From Takakia lepidozioides (lineage: Eukaryota > Streptophyta > Takakiopsida > Takakiales > Takakiaceae), in NCBI GenBank assembly GCA_030704615.1, contig CM060734.1, positions 21,576,001 through 21,640,000 of the forward strand: 64,000 nt of DNA. The letters are read 5' to 3'. A program made the translations under genes and the position numbers. Positions 55,001 through 64,000 of this stretch are shown here, one piece after another (position 1 is the stretch's first letter; every line of letters starts with the position of its first letter). Below the pieces are notes generated by a model, which saw only the letters and a program-made list of their open reading frames with translations, did not search any database and had not been told where the DNA came from.

Positions 55001-56717
55001 ATGGAGAAATATCTGGCGGGCCTGGGGCAAGTTGCGAAAATTCCTAGCTAAAGCCCAGCCAAAATCAGACGATGGTCTTGTTGGGACAAACTGGGAATCA
55101 GCCAGATTAACAATATTTGGAAAAACAGGTCTCTCCAACCCAGGAAAACGTCTCACATCTGGTAGGCAAGGGGAGGGTGAACATGGGATATCAAACTCTC
55201 ATCTCATCCATAAACCCCCAATGGTTAACTATCCTGGATTCAGGACCCCCTCAGATTGCGGACAATTTATGGGGCTTGGCCATTTTCCAAGGACAATTAT
55301 CAGTCATTTTTGTCCAGTACGCAACTACTCAGGAACTTACCATCTTCATATTCCACATCAACACGGTCACTCTTATGCTCACACTAGCCTCAAAATCCCC
55401 TCAGCTCATTAAACCCTTCCCTCTCACTCCGATCAGAATCTGCCATTGGTCTTCGCAAGATAGAACCTTCAACCCACTGCCTCCGTTATCTATTCCAGTT
55501 AATGACTGGCTGGCCTCTAACACTTTGTGTGGATCTTTGGAAGACCCTTAACGGAGCTTGATATAGACCCTACAGAATGGTCATGGACCTTCAACAGATC
55601 GCTGGACCCCTTTTTTTCATACACAACCAAGAAAGGTTACAGGGTACTAGCCAAAACAGAACCAATGCTCTCTAAATAGGACCTGAAATGGGAAACCCAT
55701 GGATTTCGTGATGAAAAGTGGTCAAAACTCGTCCTGCATTAATCTCTGCCTTTCTATGGCAAGTTGCGAATAGGGTTTTTAAAGTAGGGGAATGGCTCCA
55801 ATTCCAGGCATCAGCCCTCTGTGCGTGCTGCTCTTTCGCCATGCAGGAAACCCTGGAACATTGTTTGCTTCATTGCCAAGCACCATCCAAGATATGGCCA
55901 TTGGTGAAATCTCTATACCTACATTGGAACCCATTTGCCCTATCCGAAACCCATCTGTTTCTAAACTACGACAAGAACAAAAAAACCAGAGCTGTGAGCT
56001 GTCTTGTATTTGAAACCCTCAGAGGATCCATGCTATGGCACATGTGGAAGTTACGGTATAAGAATACCTTCTTTGGAACGACCGTCACTATCTCTGCACT
56101 TCTTTCCACCATTTTTTATGATCTTCAAACTGAAGTCTGTAAGGCTTGGGCTAAAACGTGTGCAAACATGGAACGCAATTCCGGGAGCGCCAATGATATC
56201 CACGCAGCTTTCTGCAGTTCTTGGGGCTGTGCAGGAATCATCTGCCACTCCCCTTCGTAAGACAAATGTGTTTGGACAGAGCTCCCTCCACCAGCATGGC
56301 GTGACCTGCGAGTCCCCCTCCACTCGTTCGCTGGAGTTTGAACACGATGTCAACTGGAAACACCTCAAGACCTCTTCCAAAGCCTCTAGACTTAATTACT
56401 CTTAAATCATTCTGCTTCGGGTAAGGTCAATGGGCAAAATCTGAGTCCTCTGATTCGTGAGACTACCAGTATAGGGTCAAAGGGTCCATTCGTTAAGGAC
56501 CGGCAATCGAAATAAGCTTGCTACATTTAAGTGGTTTTTCTCTCTTGGGATCTGTCCCATATCATAATCCAACTTGTTGGATGCTTGGCTCTTATTACAG
56601 TGATTAGAGTGTGTGTGCCTTATGGCTTAATCGGGGTTTTAATTATTTTCCCCAAATAATTCATGAATAAAATTAATCAGGGCAATACCTGTTCTTTAAA
56701 AATAAAAAATAAAAAAT
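52014..56717 (+). mobile_element. L1-type LINE, internally deleted
   Basis: The body runs from after the A-tract to an A-rich tail (AAAAATAAAAAATAAAAAA) near 56698-56717. It carries an ORF2-like series: endonuclease, partial RT and a terminal zinc-finger domain. The 5' part (52014-52820) has short frames with no sure ORF1. The catalytic centre of the RT is missing and there are several frameshifts, so the element is dead. Confidence 0.8.
52821..56260 (+). pseudogene. LINE ORF2 (endonuclease, partial RT, zinc finger)
   Basis: It starts at the ATG at 52821 with LNLLSWNIRGLGS, the APE-type endonuclease start. After a frameshift it continues from 53014 with SGDLNMVEASQDRKG, FTWTNNR, LDRTYVS and DHAPISLLV, all endonuclease signatures. 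RT begins near 54270 (NQTGFIKGRFILDN, LLDFEKAFDRVEW). After GFPPHFCSWV (~54500) it jumps to a C-terminal stretch (KLTYWGSKHLSLTGR in another frame), so the block with the catalytic YADD is deleted. WKQICLTKKKGGLGVLDL follows. The last frame (55718-56260) has the zf-RVT-type FLWQVANRVF, C-x-C-C and H-C-LLH-C pattern usual in plant L1 elements. At least four frame changes and stops are present. Confidence 0.8.
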
Positions 56718-59700
56718 CCCATATCGTGTATGCGTACTTGTGGCCGTATCGTACGGCGCCAGGTGGTTAGTTAGCGCCGCCGCCGGCTGTCGCGGACTCC
56801 GTGGAATTAGATGCGCGACCAGGGCACGTGTTGCGATGCAAGTAACGCAGAAGAGGGTGGTGATGCAGTACTGAGAGATGGAGGTTTGTGCGCGCTCGCT
56901 GGATGCGTTGCATCTGCTCAGTTCCAGCGAGTGACAAGTTGGAGTGTGAGCAACGGTCGCTGGTAGATTACGGGAAGAGAAGCGCAGGTGACTTCTTTTT
57001 GTGGCTGCACGATTTCAGCCGCACAGGACTTCAGTATCTGGCGGATGTAGAAAGATGTTTTGGTGGCGGGGTCTGGTAAAACTGCATTCCAACTTCTCTG
57101 GATTCAATATCCGTGTTCGTGGGGTTTTTGGGTAACAAACTGAATGCTGCAGCCTGGAGCTGAACACGCGGAAATCTTATCAGGCAATCTCCGAGAATTC
57201 GTTAGTTTCTAAGAGCATGAATTTTTTTGCAGTAGAGTATGTTCTTGCAGGGTACATGAGGCACCTTGCAATTGTGGGAAGGAAAGCGATGTAGTTCAAG
57301 AAATCGGTGGTGCGTCGCGGATGGGGCGGCGGTGAGATCCTGGGAAGAAAGGTCCATCTTTTGCACGTGACAGAAGCGAGGGTTTAGAGGGAGACACAAA
57401 AGCATGGAGCACGAGGAAGTGGGAATGCAGGAGGGGGCACAGAAAATTGAAACTAACAGTCGTGTCCAGGAGAAGACAACGCCACTGCTCCACAAAAAAC
57501 CTTGCAAACTGCCACTTGTGGATCGGAGGCAAGTTTTCTTGTATTGCGAATAATGAACGCCTTGGAAGGTGTATGAGAGGCAGAAATTTTTGGGAAGGCT
57601 TAGGTTGGAGGGAAATCAACATGGTTGAAACTTTTGTTTTGTTTTGTACTTAATTTACTTTTGTTTCGTGGGGTGTGATCATACACCTTCAGATGCACTC
57701 TCATCTTGTGAGTGGGTGTTACTTGCAGGAGTACTTTGTGGTTTCAAATGTCTTTCAGTGGTTGCCTGTTTAAAGTATTGAAAGAGGGAATTCCCCCATT
57801 TGTTAGGAACCTTTTCTGCATTATTTAGCTGGTGCTTTGGTGGGTGACATCAGAGGCCGCCTGAATGTGGAGATTCGGGGTTTGCCGAAGACCTTTTTGT
57901 ACTGGGGAGACCTATTTCACACACTTGTTAATGTAAGTAGGCGGTGAGCCTGTTTCTGTTACTGGAGCTGGGCAAATGCTGTCGGATGAAGTCAGACTTC
58001 CTTTTGTGCATAAATAGATGACAGTGTCCTCAGAGATGTTGCAATGGCTTCTTGCATTTTAAGATATGCAGTAGGTGGTTTCTGAGGTGCAAATACTTCT
58101 GCATTGAATCCCAAAAAAAAGTACTCGCTAAGCACTCAGCTATTTGGGATTTGCAGATGCCAAATTCGAGGTTCATAGCCATTCTTTGCTTCACGTATTG
58201 TTTGCTGTTCTTTGGCTTCGCCATCCCTTATTACCATGATGTAGGTTCTTATCTAAACCATTTTTCTCCTCCCTCTACCTCTCCTTAAGTGCTGATTCAT
58301 CATCTTTGAAAACTCATAGAGCACAAATAGTTAATCGCACCAGGAGTATACTCACGGCAACTTATAGGTGTTTGATTCATTTCCATCCTTAAAAGGATGC
58401 TGCAACCATGATAGATCTGGGATCTTGTGGAGACCTTACAAAGATCCCTTTGTTGCCTGTTGTCTTCCTAAGGCTGTTTTTTCCCGACTTTCTCCAATTC
58501 GGGATTCAAAGTTGGATACAACTGGATAAGTTACCCTACTCCTGGTTAGGAGGTAGCGCACTGTAATTTGTATCTTTTAGTTGTATCACACGGAAGGCAT
58601 GCTTTTCTCAGAGCCAACTTACCAAGTTTGCATTTCACACCTAAAATATATTCTTTCTTAACCATTTGAAGATTTGGTGTGGTTTAAAAGTTATTCGAAG
58701 CATTATGGGATTTGTCTTATTCTTAATAAGATACTTATAACGATTGAAAGTTCCGAAAATTACTTAGGTTGCAAACACTCCATAACCCCTCATGTGTTTT
58801 CTTAACTTAAGGACGCCTTTGCCTTACAGACTCTAGACTGGCCAACTAAAGATTAGCTGGTTTCATAATTTGCAATGGAATCTCTCGGATTTCTACATTC
58901 TCCCATGTTAGACACCGAAGTGATCGGGAAGCCTTGGTGCTTCACCTGGGGGTCTAATGTGAAGGGGGGTGTAAGCAGGCGTACAACAATTTCTGCATAC
59001 CGGGTGTGTACACTTTCAGCCATGCGATCTGGTTCAGGTCCAGACAAACCCACTGTAGCTCTTGGACAATGTTTGTAATTAGCTGTATTTGCATATAGTA
59101 AGATCTATCACAGAAGAATCTTCCACCCACTAGGGGTCCTCTTTTTGTCCTACTAGTCATGTGTGGGAACCTCATGCAGCAGGAAGGTTTGGCACAACTT
59201 GCCTCCAGGTAGAGTAGCTAGGCCTCTCGAAATCCTGTTACTATCCACTCTGAAAGTCCCTATGATTAGTATTTTTTAACTACATGTGAAAAATAAGCCA
59301 GAGTACCCTTTGCTTATCTCTGTCATTTCCATGTAGTGTTGTGGATGTAGAACCTCTTGGTCATCACTGTTGAGGGGGTCTCTGTGGAGCATATGCCTGG
59401 GAACAATACATAACCTTTGTATACATGTTAGTTTCTCTAAGTTCCATAAGCTCCACGCAGAACCCTGTCACTAGTGCCATGGGGCATCTGAGTGAGGTTA
59501 TATGGCTAAAATGCTCGAGTCTAAGTCAACAGTGGGTGGTATCTCTCTTGATCCACGCACTATGTTGAACAAAGTTTTAATATGGATTTTACTCGGCTGC
59601 TTGTAGAGAATTTGCTGGAGTATATTTCTGGCACTCTGTAGACCATAGTGCCTCCACATACGGCTATGTGAACTGTTTGTCATTACTGTCCTTGTTTGTG

Positions 59701-60601
59701 GAAATTTTGATTGTGTGTGGTTGTGACGTGTGGGGATCTCTGTTCACTCGCAGTGTGCAAACCTCTATGACTATCGGTGAGTTTTTTGCTACCTTAATCT
59801 TTTCCTATGACCTTCTGTATTTTGCATAAGGTGTGGTTTTTTGTGTGCATTTCAAGATGAGTCAGGTAGGAACACACAACTAAAAACACACCCTCTCTCT
59901 GTGGCTGTGCAATGGGTTGTATCCTGCAATGTACAAAAGATAATGGTCAGGGGTTTTCGGGTGTATGAGTAACTTGTTCTTTGCCTTTCCCCATTTACCC
60001 CCTTTCTGCTTTGTCTTCTCAGCATGCACCCCACACTGGTTTGCTACAATTAGTCAATGGCTAGTCAGTACAACTGTGTCTTCCGTACATTTTAAGGCTC
60101 CTTCCTTGTTCTCTTTCCTTCCTTCTTTCTCCCTGCTACTGGCCCTTCAGGCTTCCTGTTGATGACCCGTGATTTTCAGTGTGGGCTCACAGAGCCTGAG
60201 GCTAGATGGCAGACAGGATATGCTGTAGTGCATTAAACACCTTTGTCCTGCTTGGACTAGGACAAGACAAGCTGGAGATTGAGACTGCAGGACATTTCTT
60301 CTTTCACTGTCGTCTCTATGAACTCTGGAGCTGCTACTTGCTATTTAGAGACAGCCTATTCCTGACAGCAGTGTTCCTCTATGAGGATCAGATATATGTT
60401 ATGCATATCTACGTGGCTCTCCTCCTTAAAGAATCTCTCAAAAGCTGAATATTGTAGCTTTCTGGTTGTGGCGGCTGGTTGTTTGGGGCCCCACTTTGGT
60501 TTTATATGTTGTTTTCGATTTTCCTCCATGTCGTAAGCTCTTTGAGATTCCTGTGGACATTATACACCTTTTTGTTTCTTTCTCTGTAGTGATGTAGAGA
60601 A
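56718..60601. other. 3.9 kb without recognisable genes
   Basis: I see no open frame longer than about 80 codons with any domain. The first part (56750-57100) is GC-richer and could be a promoter or 5' exon, because CG-rich sequence is rare elsewhere here. The rest is T-rich and intron-like. A short frame at 60206-60448 contains HFFFHCRLYELW, reminiscent of the C-terminal His/Cys motif of non-LTR elements, and may be a scrap of one. No tRNA or rRNA is seen. Confidence 0.4.
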
Positions 60602-63046
60602 TTGTGGGCGAGGTACTACCAGCTCCGTAAAGATATCAATCAGCTTGTTAGGTCTCAGAAGAAATTATACTGGGACAAGTTATACAGTGAAATAAACTCA
60701 AACCACCATGGTGGTAATGACAAGAAATTCTGGTTGGCCCTTCAACGTTTGTACAAGCCGAAAAACGGTCAGCAAGTACAAGCGCTGAAGACTACTAAAG
60801 GTGCAGTGGTGACTTCATCGATTGACATTGTCAAAACCTTTGAAACTCACTACAGTATCCTTGGCAGAACTTCTAGGTCTAACAGTGAGGGGTCTTCTGC
60901 TGAATGGAGGGACACAGTTGGAAAAACTGTTCCTATGATTCAAAACAGCCCTGATGAACTGGAGTATATTTCAATGGCTTATAATGCTCCCATTAGTTCT
61001 TCTGAGATTGTGGAAGCAATTGAACATTTAAATGGATATAAAGCTGGTGGACCTGATGGAATTGTCAACGAGCTTATCAAGCACGGTGGCCCTAGTTCTC
61101 CTCTTTAACCTTATCTGGAAGACTGAAATGATCCCCTTTCGCTGGCGACAGGGGGTCATTGTCAATCTATACAAGAAGGGTGACAGAGAAGAACCGGGGA
61201 ACTACCGTGGCATCACGCTCCTCAATGCTGTTGGCAAGACATTCTGCAGAGTTATAAGTACTCGTCTCGAGGTTGATCTGGAGTCTAGAGGTTGTTTCCA
61301 CGAAGGCCAAGCTGGCTTTCGGCGAAACAGGGGCTGTGTGGATCATATCTTCACTCTAAGCCAGATTATCCAGGGAAGGAAAAAAGAAGGGAAACCCACT
61401 TATGTCTTTTTCCTGGATGTCAAAAAGGCTTACGACACAGTGTGGAGAGATGGCCTATGGTTCCGCCTCTGGTCTTGTGGGATCAAGGGAAAGATGTGGA
61501 GAGTTGTCCACAACTTGTATGCTCACACCAAAAGCTGTGTCACTGTTAACGGACAGAAGTCCAACTTCTTTGACATAGACCAAGGTGTAGCTCAAGGATG
61601 TACTCTCTCCCCTCTGCTCTTCAATGTTTTCATCAATCAACTTCTCGAGGATGTGGAAAGTGAGGGATTTGGGTTAAGGGTGGGTGATACCACCATACCA
61701 GCCCTTATGTTTGCGGATGACTTCGCAGGCATAGGGGAGACTCCAACCAATCTCCAGGAGTTGATTGATTGCGCGAAGAGATACTTTGATCTTTGGGGGC
61801 TAGAGGCTAATGTCAGCAAATGTGCAGTGGTAGCATTCAACGACAGAGGAGAGGGAGGAAGTGATCTTAAGTGGCAGTGGGGTAGCAAGAGATCCCGGTC
61901 CTCCCTTCCTACACTTACCTGGGCGTTGAGTTCTCCTCCAATTGTAATTGGGATGCACATATCCGGAAAGTTGTTTAAACTGGCAAGGGCAAAGCTCTGG
62001 GGCTCACTAAATTTTTCCACTGCAGAGGGGTCAACTCTGAGGTCAAGAAAACCATGCTTTGTCGCGTTATTAGACCTGCCTTGGAGTACGGATCTGCTAT
62101 ATGGGTTGATAACTCCAACCAGGCTAAGTCTCTAGAATCCATTCAAGTGGGGGTGCTTAAGGAGTGTATGTCAGCATGCTCCAAAACAGCCAATGTGGCT
62201 GTTCGGGGTGAGTTTGGCATTCCGTCCCTAAGCTCCCGACGAGATGAATTCAAGGTCAGATGGTGGGGTCAGCTGCAACATATGCCCAACACCAGATATC
62301 CTAAGTTAATCGACTCTATATCTTGGAAACAGGACCGCCCTGTCAAACAGGCTAAGTCCTGGCAGAAGAGAGTAGAAGAGATCCTCAAGGACCTGGACCT
62401 GGATCCGCAAGTCTTGACCCTGCTGGATAAATCTGACTTAGAGGCTGTAGTGTCCTCAGCCATGTCTGTTGCCATGAGATTGTCTGATGAAAATGAAGTT
62501 AGGCAGAAAACTTCCCTGAACTTGTTTCCAGTCTGTGACGTGGGGGAGGACATCTTGGATGACCTCAAGGGTCTACCCACTCTCGGCACTAGACTGAAAT
62601 TTAAACTCAGGGCAGGAAGCCTACCTTTGAACAGCAAACAGAAGCAGAGAGGAAAGGGAGAGTGCAATTGCCCGTTGTGTGGGGAAGACAGTATTCATTT
62701 TCTGATACACTGTCCGGGGTTCTCTCGCCAAAGAGACGCTCTCTTCAAATCTATTAAGGGAATTGTGCCTGTACCCCTGTTTGCCAACTTTGAAAGTCTC
62801 GAGGCTGAGCCAAAAGCCCAGGCCCTCCTGAGGCCTAGTTTTTGGGCAAATCACACACAGCAGATTGATGCTTGTGTGAAGGGATTTCTAGAGGATATCT
62901 GGAAAACCCAGATTAATTCTTTATATGGAGGTAAGTCTTACTACCAACGTCAGCCCCTGACAGAGGTAGGTTCTGTCCCTTTTGTTCCCGCTCAAACTGG
63001 GCGCGGGGTCAATGGCCACAAGGCTACGGCAAACAACGTCTTATGA
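60602..63046 (+). pseudogene. second non-LTR retroelement: RT and C-terminal domain
   Basis: ORF2-type protein in three frames. 60602-61108 is the region before RT and the fingers (VEAIEHLNGYKAGGPDGIVNE). 61032-62135 holds the RT: VIVNLYKKGDREEPGNYRGI, EGQAGFRRNRGCVDHIF, FLDVKKAYDTVWRDGLW, QGVAQGCTLSPLLFNVF and the catalytic FADDFAG. After a shift near 61890 the frame from 62054 continues with VIRPALEYGSAIWVDNS to a terminal CPLCGEDSIHFLIHCPGF zinc motif. The RT has both catalytic aspartates. Its motifs differ from the L1-type copy at 52821, so it is a different clade that I cannot name with confidence. No endonuclease is visible, so the 5' end is truncated or lies in unrecognised sequence. 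Frameshifts near 61090 and 61890 disable it. Confidence 0.8.
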
Positions 63047-64000
63047 GTACAATCTGTAGTGATGTTAAGACCTCACAACATGCTGCAGAAGGTTTAGATT
63101 GTGTAGACCATGTTCTCTAAGGAGGGAAGTCTCCACAAACCTTTACTGAGTTCATCTGTATCTCTCCCATCATTGTGACCAAGTCATTGGGACTAACTGG
63201 TAGTTGGTTGAACAGGTTATGGTGGAGAACTGACACCGGATCCAAGCTGCTTGATGACAAATGTGATGGTCCTTGTACAGTCGCTGGCAAGTCTTCTTGT
63301 TGCTTACGCTCTTCTCGGTGTCTTCTATGTGAGGTTAGTCCGTGGTCATTTCCAACTGAGACATAGGGCTGTTTCTTCTGACTCGGGAGTATGGGATGGA
63401 TCTAAACCCATTGGTGAGCTCTGTGGACAAGAAATACAGTTTGACCACTGGAGGACCAAAGTTCCCGTGGGACCACAAGAAATTTCAAGATATTTCCAAA
63501 ACCAAAACAAAACTTACACTGATGGACCCGGTTAGGGCCTGCCTAACTATGCCTGGAGATGGACTGCCTTGTACAGGTGTATGCTGCTAAGCGTTTCTGG
63601 TCTTCATACCTGAAGGACTCAGACAGAGGGATCAGCAGTCTCTGAAAACACAGTAACACCTCCCTTTGATATTGTATGTATTGGGGAGGAGAAAAGAAAT
63701 GGCGTTCTGTCTTCACCCCATGTTCCATACTGGACAGGTCCATCGTCTCGAGATAGTACATCCTATGTGCCTTTCTCTATCTGTAGAATTGTGGACCAAC
63801 TCTGAAACTGCCCGAAGAAGCCTGGTAGAACACGGAAACTGTGATAGGCTAGATGCAACTGGGGGGTCCAATGGAAAATTTACCTCTCAAAATAAATTAT
63901 GCATATTAGTGATCTTGTTTGTCCATTTATAGACAGTGAAGCCGATAATTTACCTTGCTCAATAAAGGTGGCGCAAGCTCTCTGCATGCTCTTTGGTGAC
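63047..64000. other. sequence downstream of the second non-LTR element
   Basis: Probably the 3' region of that element. No A-tract is reached before the window ends, though AATAAA occurs near 63961. Short frames show no domain. Confidence 0.35.

Noticed and set aside
56888-57079. Short ORF in the GC-richer stretch
   Set aside because: 63 codons, no domain and no supporting context.

Overview
This is eukaryotic, streptophyte-type nuclear DNA. It has spliceosomal introns, plant-like Ty3/gypsy and L1-type retroelements, a plant-style F-box/kelch gene fragment and large satellites. I would guess a charophyte alga or other early-diverging green lineage, but the sequence cannot settle the species. 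Almost everything is repetitive or mobile, and I see no ordinary intact host gene.

Layout. 1-760: palindromic minisatellite. 1113-2830: RING-H2 ORF with a broken coiled-coil upstream part. 2788-8246: ~1.02-kb satellite units in two opposed arms around a ~700-bp spacer. 8247-13228: gypsy element 1 (LTR/leader, gag, start of protease). 13229 onward: gypsy element 2, whose pieces (gag 13233-14074; protease, RT, RNase H and integrase 33768-38170; 3' ORF 38171-38628 and 49981-51104) are split by two insertions of one DNA-transposon family. Element A is 14075-33767 and element B is 38629-49980. After that come an inverted LTR fragment (51114-51474), a deleted L1-type LINE (52014-56717), a 3.9-kb stretch without recognisable genes, and a second, frameshifted non-LTR element (60602-63046).

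The main discovery is the transposon family represented by A and B. Each copy has 9-bp target duplications, related GTGAGCC-rich termini, and two divergent genes. Gene 2 is a Mutator-like (MULE) DDE transposase with a C-terminal SWIM zinc finger. Gene 1 has ten exons in both copies, with conserved order and phases. It encodes an NLS-rich N-terminus, a ParB-like segment (DGNHRLLAW), a long helical middle and a beta-class amino-methyltransferase fold (motif IV region DIPD/DILD, then motif I DLSMGTG split by an intron). ParB-domain plus N4/N6 methyltransferase fusions are known from bacteria and phages. Here the pair rides with a MULE transposase in an intron-containing eukaryotic element. Removing A plus one target copy rejoins gag to protease in frame. 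Removing B does the same for the downstream ORF.

The first intron of gene 1 in both copies, and intron 5 in B, carry arrays of near-perfect palindromes sharing the core TGCGT(TG or CA)ACGCA. These are candidate binding or modification sites for the gene-1 protein, although that link is inference. Both copies are damaged: A heavily (and it hosts a further LTR insertion inside the SWIM finger), B by only a few single-base shifts.
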